Shown here: positions 1 to 8,042 of the stretch, one piece after another | Layout of the letters: each line of letters opens with the position of its first letter | Numbering within the stretch: the stretch's first letter is position 1 | Assembly: GCF_004349065.1 (NCBI RefSeq) | Contig: NZ_SMKZ01000007.1 | Location: forward strand, 101,184-165,183 | Length of the DNA stretch: 64,000 nt | Direction of reading: 5' to 3' | Origin: Jiangella asiatica | GTDB lineage: Bacteria > Actinomycetota > Actinomycetes > Jiangellales > Jiangellaceae | The notes under the pieces: model-generated | Told to the model about the DNA's origin: nothing | The model's input: only the letters and a program-made list of their open reading frames with translations | Databases searched by the model: none | Position numbers and translations under genes: made by a program

Positions 1-179
1 CACGCGCCGCGCAGGCGGCCATCATCGACGGTGTGCCCGGTATGGCCTGGGCACCGGGTGGCCGCACGAGGGCCGTGCTCAAGCTCACCTTCACCGCCGA
101 CGGCGCCATCTCCGCCATCGAGATCCTCAGGGACCCGGAGACGGTCGCCGGCCTGGAGGTCACGCTGCTGGACGCCTGA
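1..179 (+). CDS. C-terminal end of an ECF41/SigJ-like RNA polymerase sigma factor (partial)
   Basis: The gene enters from the left edge; the reading frame starting at base 3 stays open to the TGA at 177-179 and encodes about 58 residues. The segment contains GMAWAPGG, then a beta-rich stretch ending in an EILRDPETVAGLEV-like tail. That matches the SnoaL-like C-terminal domain of ECF41 (SigJ-type) sigma factors, where this tail is fused behind sigma regions 2 and 4 and modulates activity. The sigma regions themselves lie outside the window, so the family call rests on the tail only. The downstream B12 operon has its own riboswitch and is probably a separate unit. Confidence 0.6.
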   Translation, partial: RAAQAAIIDGVPGMAWAPGGRTRAVLKLTFTADGAISAIEILRDPETVAGLEVTLLDA

Positions 180-202
180 GCAGCCCGACGCGCTAGGATC
201 AC

Positions 203-337
203 GAATGCCCGGGCTCCGGCTCGGGTGCTACGAGTGTCTGCGAAGTCCGGTTCCATCCCGGCGCTGTCCCGCAACTGTGAAGCCGCCCGCCTCTCGCGGA
301 CGGACGAGCCAGGTCGCCAGCCTCGTGGCCCGGATTC
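203..337 (+). promoter_or_regulatory. Cobalamin (B12) riboswitch
   Basis: The leader carries the conserved cobalamin-riboswitch core. An AAGTCCGGT segment is followed by a B12 box reading CGCTGTCCCGCAACTGTGA (consensus GCGGTCCCGCCACTGTGA), and further on by GAGCCAGGTCGCCAGCC, matching the conserved 3' core. A closing P1 helix can be drawn between GAAT..CCGGGC at 203-214 and GCCCGGATTC at 328-337. It precedes btuF and so should sense adenosyl- or other cobalamins and repress the import and synthesis operon. Identification rests on motif and pairing; covariance scoring was not possible here. Confidence 0.9.
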
Positions 338-347
338 GTCCTCGGTA

Positions 348-389
348 GAAGGGCGGTTCGCAGACGACCCCCGTCGTCCGCGCCCTTTC
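348..389 (+). terminator. Attenuator-like hairpin between riboswitch and btuF
   Basis: A nested hairpin lies just after the riboswitch: outer arms GAAGGGCG (348-355) and CGCCCTTTC (381-389), inner arms GACGAC (363-368) and GTCGTC (373-378) around CCCC. It ends about 11 bases before the GGAGG ribosome site of btuF. It could be the expression platform, either as a terminator with a very short T-run or as a structure that hides the ribosome site. Which of the two cannot be told from sequence. Confidence 0.5.
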
Positions 390-412
390 ACCGTCGTGAA
401 GGAGGCGCTGCG

Positions 413-1396
413 TTGAAGACGTCCATGACCGTGTCGCGGCTTGCCCTGTTGGCCGCGCTCCCCCTCGCCCTGGTCGCCTGTGGCGACGGCGGCGATGACA
501 CCGCAGGCGACGCCGGGGGTGACACGCCCGCGGCGACGACCGGCGCGGACGGCGACACCGACGAGGCGACGTTCCCTGTCACCGTCGGGTCCGGCGACAC
601 CGCGGTCGAGTTGACCGCGGAGCCGGAGAACATCGTGTCGCTGTCGGCGACGGCGACCGAGATGCTGTTCGCCGTCGGCGCCGGCGACAAGGTCGTCGCG
701 GCCGACTCGTTCTCGAACTACCCCGAGGACGCGCCCACCACCGACCTGTCCGGCTTCGAGCCCAACATCGAGGCGATCGTCGGCTACGCACCGGATCTGG
801 TGGTGGCGTCGAACGACCCGGGCGAGCTCGTGAGCAGCCTGGAGGAGGTCGGCGTGCCGACCCTGATCCTGGCCCCGGCGGTGACGCTGGACGACTCGTA
901 CGCCCAGATCGAGCAGCTGGGCGTCGCGACCGGGCAGGTCGCCGAGGCCGCCGAGGTGGTCGGCCAGATGCAGGGCGACATCGACGAGCTGGTGTCGCAG
1001 GTGCCGGCCGATGCTCCGCCGGTCACCTACTTCCACGAGCTCGACCCGAACCTGTACACGGTGACCAGCAACACGTTCATCGGTGAGCTCTACAGCCTGG
1101 CCGGCATGGCCAGCATCGCCGACGACGCGGGCGCGGCCGGCGGCGACTACCCGCAACTGTCGCCGGAGTACATCCTCACCGCCGACCCCGACATCATCTT
1201 CTTCGCCGACGGCGGCGTGGGTGGCGTCGTCGCCGAGGACATCGCCGCGCGGCCGGGCTGGGACCAGCTGACCGCGGTGCAGGACGACCACGTCGTCGAG
1301 GTCGATCCCGACATCGCCAGCCGGTGGGGCCCGCGTGTCGTCGACTACCTTCGGGTCGTGATCGAGGAGAGGTCGGCGCTCGCGCCGGCGCAGTGA
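413..1396 (+). CDS. btuF: Corrinoid ABC transporter substrate-binding lipoprotein (BtuF-like)
   Basis: Binds cobalamin or another corrinoid outside the membrane and delivers it to the permease encoded next. The protein has 327 residues. Its signal peptide ends in the lipobox LVAC with the modified cysteine at residue 23, followed by an acidic, glycine-rich linker. The rest is a periplasmic-binding-protein type III fold of the FepB/BtuF family (EAIVGYAPDLVVAS is the typical motif). The start is TTG at 413, chosen because GGAGG sits 7 bases upstream; ATG at 425 is the alternative. Its place directly under a B12 riboswitch, before permease and ATPase genes and cobalamin enzymes, supports corrinoid rather than siderophore binding. 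Confidence 0.88.
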   Translation: MKTSMTVSRLALLAALPLALVACGDGGDDTAGDAGGDTPAATTGADGDTDEATFPVTVGSGDTAVELTAEPENIVSLSATATEMLFAVGAGDKVVAADSFSNYPEDAPTTDLSGFEPNIEAIVGYAPDLVVASNDPGELVSSLEEVGVPTLILAPAVTLDDSYAQIEQLGVATGQVAEAAEVVGQMQGDIDELVSQVPADAPPVTYFHELDPNLYTVTSNTFIGELYSLAGMASIADDAGAAGGDYPQLSPEYILTADPDIIFFADGGVGGVVAEDIAARPGWDQLTAVQDDHVVEVDPDIASRWGPRVVDYLRVVIEERSALAPAQ

Positions 1397-1400
1397 CATC

Positions 1401-2471
1401 GTGAGCGAGGCGGCCGGCCGGGACCGCGCGACCGCGACGGCGACACCGTCGCCGTTGCGGCCGGTCCGCCTGCCCCGCCGCTGGCTGGTCGTCGCGCTTG
1501 CCGGGCTGGTCGTCGCGGTCCTGTTCGGCATGACGGTCGGCCCGGCCGGACTGCCGCTGCGCGGCGTCGTGCTCGAAATCGTCAACCACGTGCCCGGCGT
1601 CGAGCTCGACGGCGGCCTGGACGATCGCGAGGCAGCCGTGCTGTGGCAGCTCCGCGCGCCGCGGGTGGTGCTCGGACTGCTGGTCGGTGCGATGCTCGCC
1701 ATTGCCGGCGCCGGCTACCAGGGCGTGTTCCGCAACCCGCTGGCCGACCCGTACCTGCTGGGGGTGGCCGCCGGTGCCGGGCTGGGCGCGACGTTCGCCA
1801 TCGTCTCCGGCGGCAACCGCGCGCTGGTGCCGCTCGCGGCGTTCGTCGGTGGCGTCGCGGGCGTGGCGGCCACCTACGCGCTGGGCCGCGGTGTCGGCGG
1901 GCGCAGCACCAACTCGCTCATTCTGGCCGGGGTGGCGGTCGCGGCGTTCCTCACGTCGGTGCAGACGTACGTGAACCAGCGCAACGCGGATTCGCTGCGT
2001 GAGGTGTACGGCTGGATCCTCGGTCGGCTGTTGACGGCCGGCTGGAGCGAGGTGGTGATCGTGCTGCCGTACGTGCTGGTCGCCGGCGCCGTGATCTTCG
2101 CGCACCGCCGCCTGCTGGACGTTCTCAGCGTCGGGCCGGACGAGGCCGGCACGCTGGGGGTTCCCGCGGCCCGGGTTCGGTTGGTCGTGGTGCTGGCGGC
2201 GACCCTCGGGACGGCGGCCGCGGTGTCGGTGAGCGGGCTCATCGGGTTCGTCGGCATCGTGGTGCCGCACATAGTGCGCATGCTGGCCGGATCCTCCTAC
2301 CGTGTCGTGCTGCCGCTGTCCGCGCTGGTGGGCGGCACGTTCCTGGTGGTGTCCGACCTGGCCGCGCGGACGCTGGTCTCACCCGGCGAGCTGCCGGTCG
2401 GTGTGGTGACCGCGTTCGTCGGCGCCCCGTTCTTCACGCTGGTGCTGCGCAGCTCCCGGAGGGCCTGGTGA
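1401..2471 (+). CDS. btuC: Corrinoid ABC transporter permease (FecCD/BtuC family)
   Basis: Membrane subunit of the corrinoid importer. It has 356 residues and is highly hydrophobic, with about ten membrane segments. It shows the FecCD-family signatures RAPRVVLGLLVGAMLAIAGA near the start of the core and SGLIGFVGIVVPHIVRM close to the C terminus; the latter is the loop that contacts the ATPase. The GTG start lies four bases after the btuF stop. The stop overlaps the ATPase start by four bases, so translation is coupled. Siderophore permeases share this family, and the B12 assignment comes from the operon. Confidence 0.88.
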   Translation: MSEAAGRDRATATATPSPLRPVRLPRRWLVVALAGLVVAVLFGMTVGPAGLPLRGVVLEIVNHVPGVELDGGLDDREAAVLWQLRAPRVVLGLLVGAMLAIAGAGYQGVFRNPLADPYLLGVAAGAGLGATFAIVSGGNRALVPLAAFVGGVAGVAATYALGRGVGGRSTNSLILAGVAVAAFLTSVQTYVNQRNADSLREVYGWILGRLLTAGWSEVVIVLPYVLVAGAVIFAHRRLLDVLSVGPDEAGTLGVPAARVRLVVVLAATLGTAAAVSVSGLIGFVGIVVPHIVRMLAGSSYRVVLPLSALVGGTFLVVSDLAARTLVSPGELPVGVVTAFVGAPFFTLVLRSSRRAW

Positions 2472-3295
2472 GCACCCTGCGAGTCGACCGGGTCAGCGTG
2501 ACGCTGCTGGAGCGCACGGTGGTCCGCGACGTCAGCCTCAGCGTCCCGGCGGGCAGCTGGGTCACGCTGGTCGGGCCCAACGGCGCCGGGAAGTCGACGC
2601 TGCTGCGCGCGATCGCCGGCACGGTCGAGCATTCCGGGCGGGTCGAGATCGACGGCACCGCGCCGGCCGGTCTGCGCTCCCGCGGGCGGGCCCGGCTGGT
2701 CGCCGTCGTCCCGCAGGAGCCGACCCGTCCCGACGGCATGACCGTCCTCGACTACGTCCTGCTCGGCCGCACGCCGTACGTCCCCTATCTCGGCACCGAG
2801 TCCGCCGAGGATCTCGCGGTGGCTGGTGAGCTGCTGGACACCCTGGAGCTGCGTGACATCGCCACCCGGGCGGTCACCTCACTGTCCGGCGGTGAGTTCC
2901 AGCGCGCCGTGCTGGCCCGCGCGTTGGCGCAGCAGGCCCCGGTGCTGCTGCTCGACGAGCCGACCAGCTCCCTGGACCTCGGCCATGCGCAGCAGGTGCT
3001 CGAGTTGGTCGACCGGCTGCGCGCGGACCGGGGCCTCACCGTCGTCAGTGCGCTGCACGACCTGACCACCGCCGGCCAGTTCGCCGACCACCTGATGCTG
3101 TTGGTCGACGGCGAGGTGGCGGCGCAGGGACCGGCCGCGGAGGTGCTGACCGAGAAGCTGATCTCCACGCACTACGGCGCTCGGGTGCGGGTGCTGACCG
3201 ACCAGGACGGCGGCGTGGTCGTGGTCCCGCTCCGCACCCGCGGCTGCGCGCCGGCTGATGCGACCCCCCTCCCTCTGGACGTGCGGCGTGGGTGA
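2468..3295 (+). CDS. btuD: Corrinoid ABC transporter ATP-binding protein (BtuD/FecE family)
   Basis: ATPase that powers the corrinoid importer from the cytoplasmic side. The 275-residue protein has Walker A GPNGAGKST at residues 36-44, a Q-loop (VPQEP), the signature LSGGEFQRA from residue 139 and Walker B VLLLDEP from residue 159. A switch histidine follows in SALHDL. The GTG start overlaps the permease stop (GTGA). About 40 residues follow the core, ending in a short cysteine-containing tail that overlaps the next gene. Confidence 0.9.
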   Translation: MSTLRVDRVSVTLLERTVVRDVSLSVPAGSWVTLVGPNGAGKSTLLRAIAGTVEHSGRVEIDGTAPAGLRSRGRARLVAVVPQEPTRPDGMTVLDYVLLGRTPYVPYLGTESAEDLAVAGELLDTLELRDIATRAVTSLSGGEFQRAVLARALAQQAPVLLLDEPTSSLDLGHAQQVLELVDRLRADRGLTVVSALHDLTTAGQFADHLMLLVDGEVAAQGPAAEVLTEKLISTHYGARVRVLTDQDGGVVVVPLRTRGCAPADATPLPLDVRRG

Positions 3296-4181
3296 GTCCC
3301 CGGGCTTGGTGCGTGCGGGTGCCGTCGCGGTCGCCCTCGTGCTCGATCACACGCTGCGCGAGCCGCCGCCGGCGGTACACCCCGTGCGGTTGGCCGGCCG
3401 GTACCTCTCCACCGCCGGACGGCGGGTGCCCGCGGCGCCGCGCGGACCTGCGGTGACCGCCGGTGCCGTCGCGTGGGCAGCCGGCGCGACGACGGCGCTC
3501 GTGGCCGGACGGCTCGTGGAGCGGGCGCTTCGGGGGGCAGCGCCGTGGCGTCGCGCCGTCGTGCTGGGCGTCGTGCTGTGGCCGCTCTTCGCGCACCGGA
3601 TGCTGCTGGACGAGGTCGCCGCCGTCGAACGGGCGCTGATTGACGACGGCGTCGGTGCGGGGCGGGCGGCCGTGGCGCGAATCGTCAGCCGCGACGTCTC
3701 GGCATTGACGCCGGCGCAGGTCCGGCAGGCCGCCATCGAGTCGCTGGGCGAGAACCTGTCTGACTCGGTCGTGGCGCCGCTGCTGTGGTTCGCCGCCGCC
3801 GGTCTGCCGGCCGCCGCGCTGTACCGGTTCGCGAACACCGCCGATGCCGTCTGGGGCTACCGGACCGAGCGCTGGCAGCACGCCGGCACCGTCGCCGCCC
3901 GCGCCGACGACCTGCTCAACCTGCTGCCGGCCCGCCTCACCGGCCTGCTCCTCGCCGGCGGTGTGGTCCCACTCGCCGACCTGCGGCGGGAGGCCGCGCG
4001 CACGCCGTCGCCCAATGCCGGCTGGCCGATGGCCGCGCTCGCGCTGCGGCTGGGCGTGCGGCTGGAGAAGCCGGCCGCCTACGTCCTCGGCGCGGCCGGC
4101 CGCGAGCCGACGGCCGACGACACCGCTGCGGCGCTGCGCCTGGCCGGCCGCGAGTTCTGGCGCGCAGGGCGGCGCCGATGA
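3288..4181 (+). CDS. cobD: Adenosylcobinamide-phosphate synthase (CobD/CbiB)
   Basis: Integral membrane enzyme that attaches the (R)-1-amino-2-propanol (phosphate) arm to adenosylcobyric acid. It shows CbiB-family motifs including SRDVSALTPAQVRQAAIESLGENLSDSVVAPLLWF and FANTADAVWGYR (given here in pieces only), a conserved Glu-Asn-x-Ser-Asp segment and several membrane helices. I prefer GTG at 3288, which overlaps the ATPase stop by eight bases and gives 297 residues, near family size. ATG at 3258 would add ten residues. The stop overlaps the cobQ start in ATGA. Confidence 0.9.
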   Translation: MGESPGLVRAGAVAVALVLDHTLREPPPAVHPVRLAGRYLSTAGRRVPAAPRGPAVTAGAVAWAAGATTALVAGRLVERALRGAAPWRRAVVLGVVLWPLFAHRMLLDEVAAVERALIDDGVGAGRAAVARIVSRDVSALTPAQVRQAAIESLGENLSDSVVAPLLWFAAAGLPAAALYRFANTADAVWGYRTERWQHAGTVAARADDLLNLLPARLTGLLLAGGVVPLADLRREAARTPSPNAGWPMAALALRLGVRLEKPAAYVLGAAGREPTADDTAAALRLAGREFWRAGRRR

Positions 4182-5587
4182 CCGCCGTCATGGTCCAGGG
4201 CTGTACCAGCTGGGCGGGGAAGAGCTTGCTCACCACGGCCCTGTGCCGGTGGTACGCCCGTCAGGGCCTGCGGGTCGCACCGTTCAAGGCGCAGAACATG
4301 TCGAACAATGCGCGCGTCGTGGCCGGCGGGGAGATTGGCGTCGCACAGTGGCTGCAGGCCGGGGCGGCGGGCGTCGAGCCGGACGTGCGCATGAACCCCG
4401 TCCTGCTCAAGCCCGAGCACGGCGGCAGCCAGGTGGTCGTGCTGGGCCGGGTCGACCACGAGCTGTCGCGCCGGCCGTGGCGCGAGCGCAGCGAGCACCT
4501 CTGGCCGACCGTCGAGCGGGCGTTGACGGAGTTGCTCGACACCTACGACCTGGTGGTCATCGAGGGCGCCGGCAGCCCAGCCGAGATCAACCTAGCCGCG
4601 AACGACATCGTGAACATGCGGGTCGCGGAGGCCGCCGGCGCACCGGTGCTCCTCGCCGCCGACATCGATCGCGGCGGGGCGTTCGCCCACCTCTTCGGCA
4701 CCTGGGCACTGCTCCCGCCGAGGCACCGTGAGCGCATCCGCGGCTTCGTCCTCAACCGGTTCCGCGGCGACGCGAGCCTGCTGCCGCCTGGGCCGGAGCA
4801 GCTGGAACGGCTGACCGGCGTGCGCACCGTCGGGGTGGTGCCGATGATCCGGCACGACCTCCCGGACGAGGACGGCGCGGCGCTGCGCGCGCCACTGCGC
4901 GGCGGGCTGCCGCCGGTCGCCGTCGTGCGGTACCCGGCAGCGTCCAACCTCGACGAGTTCGCATCCCTGGAGCAGGTTGCCGACGTGCGCTGGGCCACGC
5001 AGCCGTGGCACGTGGACGGCGCGGCGACGGTGATCCTGCCCGGCTCCAAGCACGTCTCGGCCGACCTCGCCTGGCTGCGTTCCACCGGTCTGGACGATGC
5101 GGTCCGCGACGCGGCGGCGCGCCCGGGTGTCCGACTCGTCGGTGTGTGCGGCGGGCTGCAGCTCCTCGGCCGGCGCCTGGAGGATCCCGACGGCGTCGAC
5201 GGCGCCGGCGACGCGCTCGGCCTGCTGCCGCTGACCACCACGTTCGCGCCGGACAAGCTGGTGCGGCGGCGTTCGCTGAACCTGCCGGCGCTGGACGGAC
5301 CGTGGCGGGGACTGACCGGGATCGAGATCGACGGCTACGAGATCCGCCAGGGCCGGTCCGTGGTCGACGGACGGCTCGACGTCGCCGCCGAACAGGCGTT
5401 GGTGGTCGCCCGCGGCAACGTGCTGGGTTGCTACGTGCACGGGCTGTTCGAACATCCCGCGGTCCTGGAGGCGCTGTTCGGCGCCCGGCCGGACCGCACG
5501 CTCGCCGACACGTTCGAGCTGCTGGCCGACGCGGTCGAGAAGCATGTCGACGGCCGGGTGCTGCGCGACCTGGCGGTGTTGTCGTGA
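4178..5587 (+). CDS. cobQ: Cobyric acid synthase (glutamine-hydrolysing)
   Basis: Amidates the b, d, e and g carboxylates of adenosylcobyrinic acid a,c-diamide using glutamine and ATP. The 469-residue protein opens with MTAVMVQGCTSWAGKS, a P-loop-like dethiobiotin-synthase fold, and has the FKAQNMSNNA motif. Its C-terminal class I amidotransferase domain has the nucleophile Cys324 in VCGGLQLLG and the catalytic His421 in YVHGLFEHP. Cys and His positions are typical, and the length is close to the usual 480-500. ATG at 4178 overlaps the cobD stop. An open frame runs upstream but is only the shadow of cobD. Confidence 0.95.
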   Translation: MTAVMVQGCTSWAGKSLLTTALCRWYARQGLRVAPFKAQNMSNNARVVAGGEIGVAQWLQAGAAGVEPDVRMNPVLLKPEHGGSQVVVLGRVDHELSRRPWRERSEHLWPTVERALTELLDTYDLVVIEGAGSPAEINLAANDIVNMRVAEAAGAPVLLAADIDRGGAFAHLFGTWALLPPRHRERIRGFVLNRFRGDASLLPPGPEQLERLTGVRTVGVVPMIRHDLPDEDGAALRAPLRGGLPPVAVVRYPAASNLDEFASLEQVADVRWATQPWHVDGAATVILPGSKHVSADLAWLRSTGLDDAVRDAAARPGVRLVGVCGGLQLLGRRLEDPDGVDGAGDALGLLPLTTTFAPDKLVRRRSLNLPALDGPWRGLTGIEIDGYEIRQGRSVVDGRLDVAAEQALVVARGNVLGCYVHGLFEHPAVLEALFGARPDRTLADTFELLADAVEKHVDGRVLRDLAVLS

Positions 5588-6321
5588 TCGGCGGCATGCG
5601 GGCAGCGCTCGGCTTCCTGACCCGCATCCCGGTCGGCCCGCACGACCGCGGCCTCGATCGGGCCGCGCCGTACTTCCCGCTGGTCGGCGTGGTCGTCGGA
5701 GGCATCGCCGTGGCGACCTGGTGGGTTGCCGACGCCGCGCTCGGCGGCTTCGCGGCCGCGGTGGTCGCGGTGTTGACGACGGTGATCGTGACGGGCGCGC
5801 TGCACGAGGACGGCCTCGCCGACACCGCCGATGGGCTGTGGGGCGGTTCCACCTCGCAGCGGCGGCTGGAGATCATGCGCGACAGCCGGCTCGGCACGTA
5901 CGGTGCGCTGGCGCTGGGCGGCGACCTGCTGCTGCGGGTGGCACTGCTGACGCCGCTCGGCCTGGCCGACGCGGCCCGGGTGCTGCTGGCGGGGCATGTG
6001 ATCGGGCGGGCGGCGCCGCTGGTGCTGGCCGCGTGGTCGCCGCGAGCGCGCTCGGACGGCCAGGGCGCCCGGCTGGGCCGGCTGCGTGCCGGCGGCGCGA
6101 CGGTGGCCGGGGCGACAGTCGTGCCGGTCGCGGTGCTGGCGACGGGGTGGTGGGCACCCGTGCTGGTGGCAGCGGCGATGCTGCCAGTGCTGGCGTTGCG
6201 GCGGGCGGCGCACCGTCGGATCGGCGGGGTGACCGGCGACGTGCTGGGCGCCGGTGTCGCGCTGTCGAACCTCGCGGTCGCGGCGGCGATCGCGATCCTC
6301 GCCGGAAGGGATCTGCTGTGA
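5584..6321 (+). CDS. cobS: Adenosylcobinamide-GDP ribazoletransferase (cobalamin synthase)
   Basis: Membrane enzyme that joins adenosylcobinamide-GDP and alpha-ribazole to give adenosylcobalamin. The 245-residue protein has the family opening ALGFLTRIPVG, the metal-binding motif GALHEDGLADTADGLWGG and the downstream MRDSRLGTYGALAL segment, followed by hydrophobic helices. The start is GTG at 5584, overlapping the cobQ stop; ATG at 5596 is also possible. No clear ribosome site is seen, which fits translational coupling. The next gene overlaps its stop. Confidence 0.95.
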   Translation: MIGGMRAALGFLTRIPVGPHDRGLDRAAPYFPLVGVVVGGIAVATWWVADAALGGFAAAVVAVLTTVIVTGALHEDGLADTADGLWGGSTSQRRLEIMRDSRLGTYGALALGGDLLLRVALLTPLGLADAARVLLAGHVIGRAAPLVLAAWSPRARSDGQGARLGRLRAGGATVAGATVVPVAVLATGWWAPVLVAAAMLPVLALRRAAHRRIGGVTGDVLGAGVALSNLAVAAAIAILAGRDLL

Positions 6322-8042
6322 CCAACTCCTCCGCGGAGCCTCCCGTTGATCATGGAGAAGATCATCCTTCCGGTCGCCGGGAAGGGGGTCATCGTCATGA
6401 TCAACAGGGGTGGGCGGAGCGGACCGGCCGGCTGACCGTCGTGCTCGGCGGGCAGAAGTCGGGCAAGTCGGGGCTGGCGGCCCGGCGAGCGACGGCGAGT
6501 GGTCGCCCGGTGGTCGTGGTCGCGCCGGCCGTGGTGCGCGACGACGAGTTCCGCACCCGGGTCGAGCGGCACCGGGCCGACCGGCCGGCGCATTGGCGCA
6601 CGCTCGAGACGTTCGACCTCGCCGCCGCGGTGGCCGAGGCCGGTCCCGGGGCGTTCGTGCTGGTGGACGCGCTGGACACGTGGCTGGCCGAGAGGCTGGA
6701 GTCGTCCGGCCTGTTCATCGGCGACGATGTGCCCGATCCGCGGGCGCGGATGGCGGCCGAGGACCGCCTCGTCGCCGAGCTGACCACGTTCGCCGCGGCG
6801 GTGGCACGCTCGGACGCGGACGTGCTGGTCATCGCCGGGCAGCCGGGGCTGGGCGTACACGCCGGCGGTCCCGGCGCGCGGTTCTACGTCGACCTGCACG
6901 GGCGGTGCGTCCAGACACTCTGCGCCGCCGCCGACGAAGCGCTGCTGGTGGTGGGTGGGCGACAGGTCCGGCTGGAGCACGACCGGCCGCCGGCGACGAG
7001 CACCGCACGGCCGGGCGCCGTCGACGCCGGCGGGCTGCGCGCACACGGCGACACGCAGGTGCCACCGGGTGCGGTCGACCTGGCCGTCAACGTCGAGCCG
7101 GGTCCGCCGTCCTGGCTGGTCGAGCGGCTGGCGGCGGACCTCGCCGGCCTCGCCGCCTATCCCGACGACCGGCGAGCACGGGCGGCGGCCGCCGCCCGGC
7201 ACCGCCGCCCGGCGCAGGAGTGCGTGGTCGTCGACGGTGCCGCAGAGGCGTTCTGGCTGATCGCACGGGTGTTGCGGCCACGGCTGGCGGCGTGCGTGCA
7301 CCCGTCGTTCACCGAGCCCGAGGCGGCGCTGCGGGCCGCGGACGTGCCCGTCGTCCGGGTCCTCCGCGACCGCGAACGGAGCTGGCTGCTGGACCCGTCG
7401 TCGGTACCGGTGGACGCCGACCTGGTCGTCCTCGGCCGGCCGGACAACCCGACCGGGGTGCTCGACCCGGTCGCGACGGTGGAGGCGATGGCCCGGCCCG
7501 GCCGGACGGTCGTGGTGGACGAGGCGTTCGCGGAGTTCCTCGACGACGCCGACGGCGTGGCCGGGCGGCGCGACCTGCCCGGCGTCGTGTCGGTGCGAAG
7601 CCTGACGAAGCTGTGGGGACTGGCCGGGCTGCGGGTGGGATACGTCGTCGGGCCGGCGCCGTTGATGGCCCGGCTGGCGGCGGACCGGCAGCCGTGGAGC
7701 TGCAACAGCCTCGCGCTCACCGCGCTGGAGGCACTGGCGGGCTCCGAGGACGAAAGGCGCGATCGAGCCGCTGACGTCGCCGGTCGCCGGTCCGAGCTGG
7801 TCGACGCGTTGCGCGGCGTCGACGGCCTCAGGGTGTGGGACGCCGCGGCCAACTTCGTCCTGATCCAGGCGCCGATGCCGAGCCTGCGTGAGCGGCTGCT
7901 GGCTCATGGCCTCGCGGCCCGCCGCGCGGACACGTTTCCTGGCCTGGACGACCACGCCGTGCGTGTCGCCGTCCGGGACAGGGACACCAACCACCGGCTG
8001 GTCCGGGCGTTGCAGGCGATCGTGAATGGGGACTCGGCATGA
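6318..8042 (+). CDS. cobU: Fused CobU (adenosylcobinamide kinase/guanylyltransferase) and CobC-like PLP aminotransferase-fold enzyme
   Basis: A 574-residue two-domain protein. Residues about 38-215 are CobU: P-loop GGQKSGKS (44-51), the RHRADRPAHWRTLE guanylyltransferase motif and a C-terminal AAADEALLVVGG segment. This domain makes adenosylcobinamide-GDP. Residues about 250-565 resemble the histidinol-phosphate aminotransferase-like CobC/CobD decarboxylase, with DNPTG, DEAFAEF and the PLP lysine at 431 in SLTKLWGLAGLRVGY. This domain would supply aminopropanol phosphate. GTG at 6318 is chosen because GGAAGGG lies seven bases upstream and GTGA overlaps the cobS stop. The first 37 residues are low-complexity and partly encoded by a palindromic element. 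Confidence 0.87.
   Translation: MTNSSAEPPVDHGEDHPSGRREGGHRHDQQGWAERTGRLTVVLGGQKSGKSGLAARRATASGRPVVVVAPAVVRDDEFRTRVERHRADRPAHWRTLETFDLAAAVAEAGPGAFVLVDALDTWLAERLESSGLFIGDDVPDPRARMAAEDRLVAELTTFAAAVARSDADVLVIAGQPGLGVHAGGPGARFYVDLHGRCVQTLCAAADEALLVVGGRQVRLEHDRPPATSTARPGAVDAGGLRAHGDTQVPPGAVDLAVNVEPGPPSWLVERLAADLAGLAAYPDDRRARAAAAARHRRPAQECVVVDGAAEAFWLIARVLRPRLAACVHPSFTEPEAALRAADVPVVRVLRDRERSWLLDPSSVPVDADLVVLGRPDNPTGVLDPVATVEAMARPGRTVVVDEAFAEFLDDADGVAGRRDLPGVVSVRSLTKLWGLAGLRVGYVVGPAPLMARLAADRQPWSCNSLALTALEALAGSEDERRDRAADVAGRRSELVDALRGVDGLRVWDAAANFVLIQAPMPSLRERLLAHGLAARRADTFPGLDDHAVRVAVRDRDTNHRLVRALQAIVNGDSA
6342..6410. repeat. Palindromic repeat inside the 5' end of the cobU-cobC fusion
   Basis: Ten-base perfect arms GTTGATCATG (6345-6354) and CATGATCAAC (6396-6405) are framed by CCC and GGGG. 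They enclose a second imperfect hairpin (ATCATCCTTCC against GGAAGGGGGTCATC). It lies within the translated N-terminal extension of the fused enzyme, between the ribosome site and the P-loop. It resembles a mobile palindromic repeat that landed in-frame; no second copy was found in the window. Confidence 0.6.
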
